Part shown: in pieces, positions 7,168 through 15,103 of the stretch
How the letters are laid out: every line of letters starts with the position of its first letter
Numbering within the stretch: position 1 is the first letter of the stretch
DNA from: UBA11663 sp049616325
GTDB taxonomy: Bacteria; Bacteroidota; Bacteroidia; Flavobacteriales_D; Sanyastnellaceae
Length of the DNA: 64,000 nt
Assembly (NCBI GenBank): GCA_049616325.1
Contig: JBMZHG010000006.1
Location: forward strand, 20,824-84,823
Direction of reading: 5' to 3'
Program-made: the position numbers and the translations under genes
The notes under the pieces: model-generated
Database searches by the model: none
What the model was told of the DNA's origin: nothing
Seen by the model: only the letters and a program-made list of their open reading frames with translations

Positions 7168-10100
7168 ATGGCCTTACCCAAACCTCACGCTCTCGCGGCA
7201 TCGATCTTGATGTTGCTGCTTTCAACTGTGACTACCTGGTCCCAATCTTCGCCGTGTGCCCCTCCCAATTCAAGGGCGTACACGTCGTTCAACAACGTCC
7301 GGGCGCTGATTGAAAATCGGGGCTCGATGTGGCAAGACCGAAAAACGAGCACGGCTAGTTATGAAGTGCCGGCGGGAGAGGGGGTGTCGACGTTTTACGC
7401 AGGCTCCTTGTGGCTGGGCGGGGTTTCCCAGTCAGGGCAATTGGCCGTTGCCGCCAACACGTTTTCGCAGGGCACAGATTTCTATCCGGGCCCCCTGGAG
7501 CAGGATGTTTTGCAGGCTGACGCGCAGCGCTGCCTGGCGTACGACGAAATTTTTCGCATCCGTCGTGCAGACGTGTCGCGCCACATCGCGTACCACGAGG
7601 CGGTGGCGGCAGGTACGGCAGAGGTGGATTTTCCCAACGGCTATGTCACTCCGGAGTCCATTTTGCGGTGGCCCGCACAAGGAAACATGGTTGGCGTGAT
7701 GGGCCAGCCGTTGGCGCCGTTTCTGGATGCCAATGGAGACGGCGTTTACACTCCTGAGGAAGGGGACAGCCCTGCCTTTGGAGACGACGGGTGCGACGTC
7801 GCTTTTGCGGACGCATTGCACGGGGACGAGGTGTTGTTTTGGGTGATCAACGACGAAGGGGTTCATCAAGAGTCGCAAGGGGAACCGCTTGGGGTGGAGA
7901 TTCATTGCCAAGCGTGGGGCTGGGAAGAGGCGTCGGAGAACCTCAGCAACACAACGTTTTACACGCACAAGGTGATCAACCGGAGCAGCAACACGTACTC
8001 GGATTTCTACGCGGGTTGGTGGGCCGATGCAGATGTAGGAACCGCAACGGATGACTACGTGGGCTGCGACGTGTCCCGAGGCATGGGGTACGCCTTCAAC
8101 GGGGATGTGATTGACGAAGCCTCGAGCAGTTCTCTGGGTTACGGCGAGTTTCCTCCCGCCGCCGGACTTGATTTCGTGCTTGGGATGCAAGAAGATCCAG
8201 ACAATTCAGACAACCCGTTGACCGAGGACTACGACGAAGCCTTTTTGAACCAGGGTTTGATGTACGCCGGCGCGGGAACGGGTTTTGGGGACGGCGTGGT
8301 GGACAACGAACGCCGCGGGATGTCGCATTTCGTCTACTACAACAATTCAGGCAACCCCATCAACGGAGAGCCATCCACGGCCGTGCATTTCTACAACTAC
8401 TTGCAAGCGGTGTGGAAGAACGGCGCGCCCATGTTGTTCGGAGGAGACGGCGTCAACACTGCACTTGGCGCGTTGGAGGATGTTCTCGCCAATTCAATGT
8501 TCGCGGGAGAGTCCGACCCGTTGTTTTGGTCCACGGGCGGCGTTGACCCCGGCGTTGACCCTTGGACCGAGGTCAGTTCGGGCAACCCGCCAGCCGACCG
8601 TCGGTTCGTGATGTCCATGGGCCCAGCAACGCTGGAGTCTGGAGGGAGCAAGGATTTCACCATGGCGACGCTTTGGGCCAGGGACACTACGGAAGTCGAT
8701 GCAAGCGTGGCGGCGCTCGAAGCAGTCTCGGACGAAGTCCAGCAACTGTTTGACAGTTGCTTTGAGGGCATGGGGTGCATGGACCCGACGGCGACCAACT
8801 ACGATCCTGACGCGGTGCTGAGCACACCTGGCGCGTGCGTCCCCTACGAGTACGGATGTGGAACGATGGAAGCGGCCATGTGGGAGGCCCAAGGCTGGGA
8901 CATTCAGTTCGCGGAAGCGCTGGTGGAGCTGGAATTTGGCAATGCGCCCGAGGAGTTCCACTTGGTGGTTTCCTCGGAGTCGCAGGGCTTTGCGGTGAAT
9001 CACATCCAATTGACAGACGCTCAGGGCCTTCCCAACGGGCTGTCCTACGCTTCAGCCGACGTGTATGAATCGGGCGTGATTCATTGCGTCCTGCTCGAGG
9101 GCGCGCCTCTGGAAACGGGCGTGTATGAAACCACGTGGGAGGCTTTGGTGTCGGGCAACGAAGGGGAGGAGGCCACGGTTGAGTTGGGGCTGACTTTGGT
9201 TGTTGCCGCCAAACCACATGGTGGAGCGCTGGATGGGTTGGCGAGTTACCCGGTGACCAAGAGAGAGGGTCGGGGTTCCGGGTTGCGCAGGCTTCAATTG
9301 ACGGAAGAATCGGAGCAGGTTCTGTTGAACAGTCCCAACGGCCGTGCGGATGAGGTGACCTACCGGCCTGGGTTGGGGCCGATTGACGTGTATGCGCTCC
9401 CCGGGTTTTACGATTCAGCGGACTACACGGTGGCGTTCACGTCGCTCGACGATTTGCTGGCGTTGCCTTACACGATCACCAACGAAACCACGGGAGAATC
9501 GCTGAACAACGTCTTTACCGTGGAATCGGACATGCATCTCTATGCGCAGTGGGGAATTGCATTGGGCATGGACGTGTTGGAGTACCCTTCGTCGGCCGAC
9601 GCGCCCCTGTACATCCATTCGAGGGTGGTGCATCCGGATTCGGCTCAATGGTATTCTGGGCACCCCGACACCGAGGGATTTTCAGACAACAACTGGATTC
9701 GCTCGGGCATCCGGGACAGCGGGCAAGAATTTGAGTATCTCTTCAATGACCTCACGGACTGCGAGGAGGTCTACGAAACAGCGCTGGGCGGCACGTGGGC
9801 GCCTTATGCCGTCGCCGCGTACACGGACGACAATGTCTTCTATCCATTTACGGGAGAGACCCTTGGACAATGGCCTCTTGTCGCGCCGACCAAAGCGAGT
9901 TTGCGGATGCTGCCCGGGTTCAACAAACCCACTGCAACCACCAGCGTGTCGGTTGTGTTCACGTCGGACAAAACCAAATGGACGCGCTCTCCTGTGCTGG
10001 AAATGCAACCTTATCCGGAGTTGGCTGAAAACGATTTGGGCTTGGAAATGGAAAAGATGTTTCTTCGCAGCCACGCGTCGGTGGACAAGAATGGACTGAC

Positions 10101-10929
10101 TCAGTCTGAGGGGGGGAATGCATCGGAGTGCACGCTTGTGAGTGGAACGGGGATGGGGTGGTTTCCGGGGTACGCGATTGACACCCAAACCGGCGAGCGG
10201 TTGAACATTGCGTTTGGCGAGGATTCGTGGTTGGTTACTGAGAATGGCGACGACATGCGGTTCAACCCTGGCTCATCGAGTTACAGTCCGGGTCCGGTTG
10301 GTGTCTTTCATGCTGGAGGACAGCATTGGATTTACGTGTTTAAAAACGGCCGACATTACACAGGGGCGTCAAACAGAATGCCGTCCTACGACCAAGGCGA
10401 ATTCATTGTCGACCAACTTTTGAACCCTTCTATTTCAAACCAGAGAAGGGTGTTCAGGGACTGCGCTTGGGTAGGCTCGACCAAGACAGTCGAGAATTTT
10501 GATTGGTCTGCGGAGTTTGGGACCACACGCATTCAGTTGGATGCACCGCTGCCGATGATGGCCTACTCGCCCTCTGTCATAGATGTTGAGGACACGGGCT
10601 TCTCTGAGAACGACTGGCAGCCGTTGTATGCCTTTTCGACGTTTGACGAAGCGTCCCAAGTGGAGGACGTGGCTTCCTCAGCTGAGTTGGGCATGAAGGT
10701 GTTTCCCAACCCGGTTAGCAATCGGCTGACGTTGGAGATTCCGATGAACGCGTGCGCAGAACGCGCGCGGCTGTTCAGCATTCACGGTCAAGTCGTGCAT
10801 GAGGTTGAGTTTTCTGAGGAACAGGGTTGGAAGCAGGTCGACGTGTCTGGCGTTCCAAACGGGACCTACGTGTTGGTGGTGGAATTCACTGACCACATGC
10901 GTGCCGCGCACGTGGTGGTCCAGCGCTGA
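7168..10929 (+). CDS. Large secreted protein with T9SS type-A sorting domain
   Basis: 1253 residues from ATG 7168, which starts a clear signal peptide (MALPKPHALAASILMLLLST). The N-terminal half carries the block SFNNVRALIENRGSMWQD...FYAGSLWLGGVSQSGQLAV, found in large T9SS-exported Bacteroidota proteins of unknown role. Residues about 530-560 hold one Cys/Asn module (GCMDPTATNYDPDA). The C-terminal 80 residues form a Por/type-A sorting domain (MKVFPNPVSNRLTLEI ... VPNGTYVLVVEF ... VVVQR), which marks the protein for T9SS export and cell-surface attachment. A TATCTTTC -7 box lies at 7142-7149, 18 nt before the start. Function beyond surface display is unknown. Confidence 0.8.
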   Translation: MALPKPHALAASILMLLLSTVTTWSQSSPCAPPNSRAYTSFNNVRALIENRGSMWQDRKTSTASYEVPAGEGVSTFYAGSLWLGGVSQSGQLAVAANTFSQGTDFYPGPLEQDVLQADAQRCLAYDEIFRIRRADVSRHIAYHEAVAAGTAEVDFPNGYVTPESILRWPAQGNMVGVMGQPLAPFLDANGDGVYTPEEGDSPAFGDDGCDVAFADALHGDEVLFWVINDEGVHQESQGEPLGVEIHCQAWGWEEASENLSNTTFYTHKVINRSSNTYSDFYAGWWADADVGTATDDYVGCDVSRGMGYAFNGDVIDEASSSSLGYGEFPPAAGLDFVLGMQEDPDNSDNPLTEDYDEAFLNQGLMYAGAGTGFGDGVVDNERRGMSHFVYYNNSGNPINGEPSTAVHFYNYLQAVWKNGAPMLFGGDGVNTALGALEDVLANSMFAGESDPLFWSTGGVDPGVDPWTEVSSGNPPADRRFVMSMGPATLESGGSKDFTMATLWARDTTEVDASVAALEAVSDEVQQLFDSCFEGMGCMDPTATNYDPDAVLSTPGACVPYEYGCGTMEAAMWEAQGWDIQFAEALVELEFGNAPEEFHLVVSSESQGFAVNHIQLTDAQGLPNGLSYASADVYESGVIHCVLLEGAPLETGVYETTWEALVSGNEGEEATVELGLTLVVAAKPHGGALDGLASYPVTKREGRGSGLRRLQLTEESEQVLLNSPNGRADEVTYRPGLGPIDVYALPGFYDSADYTVAFTSLDDLLALPYTITNETTGESLNNVFTVESDMHLYAQWGIALGMDVLEYPSSADAPLYIHSRVVHPDSAQWYSGHPDTEGFSDNNWIRSGIRDSGQEFEYLFNDLTDCEEVYETALGGTWAPYAVAAYTDDNVFYPFTGETLGQWPLVAPTKASLRMLPGFNKPTATTSVSVVFTSDKTKWTRSPVLEMQPYPELAENDLGLEMEKMFLRSHASVDKNGLTQSEGGNASECTLVSGTGMGWFPGYAIDTQTGERLNIAFGEDSWLVTENGDDMRFNPGSSSYSPGPVGVFHAGGQHWIYVFKNGRHYTGASNRMPSYDQGEFIVDQLLNPSISNQRRVFRDCAWVGSTKTVENFDWSAEFGTTRIQLDAPLPMMAYSPSVIDVEDTGFSENDWQPLYAFSTFDEASQVEDVASSAELGMKVFPNPVSNRLTLEIPMNACAERARLFSIHGQVVHEVEFSEEQGWKQVDVSGVPNGTYVLVVEFTDHMRAAHVVVQR

Positions 10930-11026
10930 CGCTGTTCATGAGTTGAGGTGGGGTTGTGGATTCTTGGGGCGCTGCATATGAATTCAAACAGGTTGGCCGT
11001 ATCTTATGTGTTCCAAACTCATTTTG

Positions 11027-13306
11027 ATGAACCGCTTCTTCACACTTCTCTTTGCTGCTTCTTGCTTGGCTGCTGTTGGGCAGGTGACGTACCCGTACAA
11101 TCCTGACGGCAATGCCGACGGTGACATCGCTGTTGGTGACTTGCAAGAATTCCTTGGGGCGTATGGAAATCCGTTCTCCCCGTCAGAGATCATGGTGGGG
11201 GATAGTTCGTTGACGAACTGGGTAGAACAGCTTTCTCAAACGATTCTAGACTTACAAAATCAGATTGCTGAACTTACCTCGAACACTGGTGCAATGCGCT
11301 GGGGTTGCACAGATGGCCTCGCTACAAATTTTGATCCAAATGCGGTAATTGATGTTGGCTCGTGCGATTACCTGGAAATTGGTGATTTCCACGAAGGTGG
11401 TATCATCTTTTATTTGGACGGCAACGGTGGCGGGCTAGTGGCTGCGACACAAGATGAAAGCACTCCCATTTCGCCATATGGTTGGACGTGGGGTTGTATT
11501 TACGACGATGTGCCAGGGGCGGACGGAACAGCCATCGGTACAGGCTATCAAAACACAATGGACATTGTAAATGCGGGTTGTGAAAACGGCGCTGCGAATT
11601 ATTGCGCGGATCTAGTTTTGAATGGATATGACGACTGGTATCTTCCGTCATCAGGGGAGCTGACTCAGATGTACCTCAACATTGGGGGAGCTAACTCCTA
11701 TGGCCTTGGGAATATTGGCTTTTTTCAGACCTATTCTATGTGGACGAGTGATTTTTCGGAGTACTGGAGTTCAACGGAGTCGTCAGAAGACCAAGATTTT
11801 GCATACTACGTTGACGTTATTCAAAACTTGACAGGTGGAGCTAGCCATGGCCAAAAGTCAGCCACGAAGAATGCACGTGCCATTCGGTCTTTTGTATTAA
11901 CAGGGTGCTCTGATGACACTGCGTGCAACTACAATCCCGCAGCAATTGAAGATGGCCCTTGTTCCTACACAGGGGATAGTTGCGATGATGGCAACAGTGG
12001 AACAGCAGACGATTCTTGGAGTAGCGCCTGCGTTTGTGAAGGGGTTGAGGCAGTCTACGGTTGTCTCGATGACACGGCATGCAACTACAGCACAATCGCA
12101 AACACTGACGATGGCTCATGCAACTTTGATTGCTATGGGTGCTTAGATTCCACGGCGTGCAACTACGACTCAACGGCTACTGAAGAAAATGGTTCTTGTG
12201 AATTCACTTCGTGTGCTGGTTGTACAGACGATGCGGCGTGCAACTACGATGCGAATGTTACAATCGACGATGGCTCATGCTCTTTTGGCGGAGATGGTTG
12301 TGACGATGGCAACAGTGAAACTGTAAACGATTCTTGGAATAGCGCCTGTGTTTGTGAAGGGGTTGAAGTACCTGGCTGTGCTGATGAGACAGCATGCAAC
12401 TATGACGAGACAGCGTCAGTTGACGATGGTTCTTGCCAGTACGCCGAGGAATTTTATGATTGCAATGGAGACTGCCTCAATGACGCTGACGGAGACAGCG
12501 TATGCGATGAACTTGAGGTGCCCGGTTGTACCGATGAGACGGCGTGCAACTACGATGAGACAGCGACAGATGACGATGGCTCATGCTATTTTGGCGGAGA
12601 TAGTTGTGATGACAACAATTATTCTACGACAAACGACACCTGGAGCAACGCTTGTGTTTGTGAAGGAACCAGCCTGACCGGATGTTCCAGTTCTGATTTT
12701 GTTGAATACAGTGGCCATAGCTATGCCGTCATTACAATAGGGAATCAGTGTTGGTTTGCTGAGAACTGTCGCTATTTGCCCGAAGTTTCCCCTCCAAGTG
12801 AAGGCGGTGATTCCAGCCCCCACTACTATGTCTACGACTACGAAGGCTCTGATTTAGGAGAAGCCAAATCAACCTCAAACTATGAGACGTACGGCGTTCT
12901 ATACAACTGGCCGGCAGTGATGACTGACAGCATTTGTCCAAGCGGTTGGCACGTCCCGTCAGATGATGAGTTCACGCAATTAACGGATTACTTGGGAGGC
13001 GAAAATGGAGCGGGAGGCAAGATGAAAGAAGCTGGCTTTGATCATTGGAACTCGCCAAACACAGGCGCGACCAACTCAAGTGGCTGGACGGGTTTGCCCG
13101 GCGGCTCCCGGTTCGATGGCGGTGGAGGCTTCTTCTGGACCGCGGGAGACGAGGGGTTGTGGTGGAGTTCCTCGGCCGATCCATGGGAAACATCCACCGC
13201 ACATGCCCGGAGACTGCTCAATAACAGCGAGGATATCACCGACCCAACGGACACTTACGCCAAAAACAAAGGCTTTTCTGTTCGTTGTGTCCGGGATGCC
13301 GAGTGA
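11027..13306 (+). CDS. Secreted Cys-rich repeat protein with Lcl (DUF1566-like) and FISUMP domains
   Basis: 759 residues from ATG 11027 (MNRFFTLLFAASCLAAVGQ signal peptide). The mature N-terminus begins with a dockerin-like loop, NPDGNADGDIAVGDLQEF. Residues about 110-290 are a DUF1566/Lcl-type domain (FHEGGIIFYLDGNGGG ... DDWYLPSSGELTQMY ... EYWSSTES). Next come about seven GC-D-ACNYD-DDGSC modules, three with an added CDDGNS-DSW-ACVCEG unit. The last 180 residues are a FISUMP domain (NQCWFAENCRYLP, CPSGWHVPSDDEF, GFSVRCVRD). These C-type-lectin-like folds suggest surface binding or adhesion. Most of the gene is AT-richer than its neighbours, while the last 300 bp return to high GC. There is no T9SS domain. 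Its role is unknown. Confidence 0.8.
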   Translation: MNRFFTLLFAASCLAAVGQVTYPYNPDGNADGDIAVGDLQEFLGAYGNPFSPSEIMVGDSSLTNWVEQLSQTILDLQNQIAELTSNTGAMRWGCTDGLATNFDPNAVIDVGSCDYLEIGDFHEGGIIFYLDGNGGGLVAATQDESTPISPYGWTWGCIYDDVPGADGTAIGTGYQNTMDIVNAGCENGAANYCADLVLNGYDDWYLPSSGELTQMYLNIGGANSYGLGNIGFFQTYSMWTSDFSEYWSSTESSEDQDFAYYVDVIQNLTGGASHGQKSATKNARAIRSFVLTGCSDDTACNYNPAAIEDGPCSYTGDSCDDGNSGTADDSWSSACVCEGVEAVYGCLDDTACNYSTIANTDDGSCNFDCYGCLDSTACNYDSTATEENGSCEFTSCAGCTDDAACNYDANVTIDDGSCSFGGDGCDDGNSETVNDSWNSACVCEGVEVPGCADETACNYDETASVDDGSCQYAEEFYDCNGDCLNDADGDSVCDELEVPGCTDETACNYDETATDDDGSCYFGGDSCDDNNYSTTNDTWSNACVCEGTSLTGCSSSDFVEYSGHSYAVITIGNQCWFAENCRYLPEVSPPSEGGDSSPHYYVYDYEGSDLGEAKSTSNYETYGVLYNWPAVMTDSICPSGWHVPSDDEFTQLTDYLGGENGAGGKMKEAGFDHWNSPNTGATNSSGWTGLPGGSRFDGGGGFFWTAGDEGLWWSSSADPWETSTAHARRLLNNSEDITDPTDTYAKNKGFSVRCVRDAE

Positions 13307-13456
13307 GCGCAGCGAGCGAGAGTCAATCTCTTAAATCTTGGTCTTGCGAAGCAAGGCTCGAGGGGAAGAGCCAGAGCAACATGAACCCTTGGCGGCGCGA
13401 GCCGCCTCTTGCGCAGGCTTCGCGTCAGCTGAGGCCGCGCAGGGTGATTGACCTCC
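13307..13456. other. Hairpin-rich intergenic element, candidate structured RNA or REP-like unit
   Basis: Directly after the stop codon: GAGCGCAGCGAGCGAGAG, then CTTGC-GAA-GCAAG (13343-13355), GGCTC-GAGGGGA-AGAGCC (13355-13372) and GGCGGC-GCGA-GCCGCC with a GNRA loop (13391-13406). GTCAATC (13322-13328) can pair with GATTGAC (13446-13452) and close the set into a multibranched fold. No convincing reading frame explains it. A strong terminator follows at 13499. Confidence 0.4.
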
Positions 13457-13498
13457 ATGCAAAGCGTAAGCATTGTCGTAAGCACTACCAAAAGAAGA

Positions 13499-13533
13499 AG
13501 CCCCGCTGTCGCAGTGACAACGGGGCTTTCTGT
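13499..13533 (+). terminator. Rho-independent terminator
   Basis: Stem AAGCCCCG / CGGGGCTT around CTGTCGCAGTGACAA, followed by TCTGTTT. It ends transcripts coming from the FISUMP gene or from the structured element before it. Confidence 0.8.
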
Positions 13534-13613
13534 TTGAATTAACGTGACGGAGGGATTGCCGCCCTGCGGGCGACGATGCCGGGACAGGGGCTGCTCTCAA
13601 GCCCAGAAAGCTC

Positions 13614-13645
13614 AAGCGCGCCGCGAGGCGCGCTTGCTGTTTTTG
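13614..13645 (+). terminator. Perfect GNRA-loop hairpin with T-run
   Basis: AAGCGCGCC-GCGA-GGCGCGCTT followed by GCTGTTTTT. The nine-pair stem and T-tract make a terminator-like structure, although another terminator stands only 80 bp upstream and no gene lies between. A further hairpin, CGCCC-TGC-GGGCG, lies at about 13560-13572. Confidence 0.55.
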
Positions 13646-13693
13646 CGCCCTTCGCCTCCGACTCAAGCAAGCTTGGTCGCAGGTTTTGGGCAC

Positions 13694-13720
13694 AAAAAAA
13701 CCCCAAGCTTTTGCTTGGGG
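13694..13720 (-). terminator. Terminator downstream of tRNA-Cys
   Basis: On the minus strand CCCCAAGC-AAAA-GCTTGGGG is followed directly by TTTTTTT. It lies 12 bp beyond the encoded CCA end of the tRNA. Confidence 0.85.
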
Positions 13721-13731
13721 CTTTCTGGGGT

Positions 13732-13805
13732 TGGAGGTCCGAAGCGGATTCGAACCGCTGTAGCAGCTTTTGCAGAGCTGAGCCTAGCCACTCGGCCATC
13801 GGACC
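13732..13805 (-). tRNA. tRNA-Cys (GCA)
   Basis: The minus strand folds as a cloverleaf: acceptor GGTCCGA/TCGGACC, D-arm GCCGAGTGGCTAGGC, anticodon stem CAGCT/AGCTG with loop CTGCAAA (anticodon GCA), T-arm with GGTTCGAATCC. Unlike the other tRNAs in this window, its 3' CCA is encoded. Confidence 0.95.
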
Positions 13806-13837
13806 CTTTTCCAGGTGAAGGAATCACCGTGGGCTTG

Positions 13838-13845
13838 CGAATATA
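13838..13845 (-). promoter_or_regulatory. -7 box for tRNA-Cys
   Basis: TATATTCG on the minus strand, 32 nt upstream of the tRNA, fits the TAnnTTYG box seen before many genes here. No clear -33 TTG is present. Confidence 0.5.
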
Positions 13846-13935
13846 CGAAAGTGGGTTGGTTTGGGTTTCGTTTTGCGGGGATAAATTCAGGAAAGACGCG
13901 TATAACACCGCGGTGGAGAGGGGGTGTGGATGGGT

Positions 13936-13943
13936 TAGATTTG
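13936..13943 (+). promoter_or_regulatory. -7 box placed 4 nt before pssA ATG
   Basis: An exact TAGATTTG followed by CGGC and then the ATG. With the usual distance from a Bacteroidota -7 box to the transcription start, the mRNA would begin at or within a base or two of the start codon. Confidence 0.6.
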
Positions 13944-13947
13944 CGGC

Positions 13948-14766
13948 ATGAACACGTGGAAATGGGTGCCCAACGCATTGACCCTTGGCAACTTGCTGGG
14001 AGGGGTCGTGGTGTGCTGGGCGGCGGCGTCGGGATCGTTTTTGGGGGAGGCCCTGGTGGCCGACTGGACAGGCCAAATGGTGTTGTGGATGCAGGAACCC
14101 TGGCCCACAGGCGCCGAAGCGCGCGGCGTTCAGATGGTGGCGGCGGTTTGGGCGCTCGCGATGTTCTGCGACGTGCTGGACGGATGGGCGGCCCGGAAGT
14201 TGGGCGTGGCCGGACCGATGGGGGTTCAGCTGGACAGCTTGGCGGACGTGGTGACGGGGGGTGTGGCGCCGGCGATGGTGGCCATGCGCTTGTTTCAGGA
14301 CGACGGAGGAGCGGGGTTGACGTGGGAGATGCTGGCGTGCTTGGGCGTGGCAGCGGCGGCGGCGTACCGCTTGGCGCGGTTCAATGTCGCTGCAGAGAGC
14401 GGAGAGGGCGGGACGCACTTTGAGGGGCTGCCGGCGCCGGCGGCGGGGGTGTTTTGGATGGGCGTGATGCTCGCGTGGGGTGAATTGCACGGCAGCTTGG
14501 ACGCGCTTGTGGTGGTCGGGTTGGCCTGGATTGGGTTGGCAGTGGTGCCGATCGCGATGGTGAGCCGCAGGAAGATGTGGGGACTTAAGGGGTGGGGCAA
14601 AGAGCCCGGGGTGGACCTTTGGCGGTTCGTGTTGGTGGGGGCGATTCCGGTTGTGGGTGCGGGGACGTGGTTTGGGTGGGGAAGCGTGTTTCTTGCTGTG
14701 CCGCTGTGTTTACTTTTGTACCTCGGTTTGGCCTTGGCAACGACGCCGCAGAGCCAGACGGATTGA
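13948..14766 (+). CDS. pssA: CDP-diacylglycerol--serine O-phosphatidyltransferase
   Basis: 272 residues. The CDP-alcohol phosphatidyltransferase signature D-x2-DG-x2-AR-x8-G-x3-D-x3-D is intact in DVLDGWAARKLGVAGPMG continuing into VQLDSLAD; its Asp residues bind the metals and CDP-diacylglycerol. Several hydrophobic helices follow, as expected for an integral inner-membrane enzyme. It makes phosphatidylserine, the precursor of phosphatidylethanolamine. The start is supported by the -7 box four bases upstream and by the family-typical opening WVPNALTLGNLLGG. purS follows after 27 bp, probably co-transcribed without a functional link. Very G-rich on the coding strand. Confidence 0.9.
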   Translation: MNTWKWVPNALTLGNLLGGVVVCWAAASGSFLGEALVADWTGQMVLWMQEPWPTGAEARGVQMVAAVWALAMFCDVLDGWAARKLGVAGPMGVQLDSLADVVTGGVAPAMVAMRLFQDDGGAGLTWEMLACLGVAAAAAYRLARFNVAAESGEGGTHFEGLPAPAAGVFWMGVMLAWGELHGSLDALVVVGLAWIGLAVVPIAMVSRRKMWGLKGWGKEPGVDLWRFVLVGAIPVVGAGTWFGWGSVFLAVPLCLLLYLGLALATTPQSQTD

Positions 14767-14793
14767 GATTCACCTTTTACGCATTCACTGCAC

Positions 14794-15048
14794 ATGAAAT
14801 TCCGCGCTGCCATCGACATCATGCCTCTTCCAGCTTTGTTGGACCCCCAGGGAAAGGCCGTCAGCAACAACATGCCCAACATTGGGTTGCCGGACATCAG
14901 CAACGTTCGGATTGGCAAGCACGTGACCTTGGAGGTGGACGCGGACAGCCGTGAGTCGGCGGAAGGGCAGGTGAACGACGCGTGCACCAAGCTTCTCGTC
15001 AACGAGATCATGGAAGGCTTCACCTTCCGCCTCGAGGAGGTCAAGTAA
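14794..15048 (+). CDS. purS: Phosphoribosylformylglycinamidine synthase subunit PurS
   Basis: 84 residues, the normal PurS length. MKFRAAIDIMPLPALLDPQG and the closing NEIMEGFTFRLEEVK match the small subunit that holds the PurL-PurQ complex together in the fourth step of purine synthesis (FGAR to FGAM). The conserved LLDPQGKAV motif is present, as is the LPDISNVRIGKH region. purL and purQ are not in the window. A TTTTTTT run just after the stop may help termination, but I see no good stem before it. Confidence 0.9.
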   Translation: MKFRAAIDIMPLPALLDPQGKAVSNNMPNIGLPDISNVRIGKHVTLEVDADSRESAEGQVNDACTKLLVNEIMEGFTFRLEEVK

Positions 15049-15103
15049 GGTTTTTTTAATCGGAAAAGGGTCGGGGCTTCTGAGCCTCGTGTGGGCCTGT
15101 GCG

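Noticed and set aside
11900..12640. Repeats at 11.9-12.6 kb considered as a CRISPR array
   Set aside because: The repeats are imperfect, have varying spacing and stay in one reading frame as GC-D-ACNY-DDGSC protein modules; no uniform direct repeats or unique spacers, and no cas genes nearby.
13331..13693. 120-codon minus-strand frame through the hairpin-rich intergenic region
   Set aside because: Its sequence is a by-product of palindromic GC-rich stems (Ala/Ser/Arg-rich, no domain), and it reads through two terminators.
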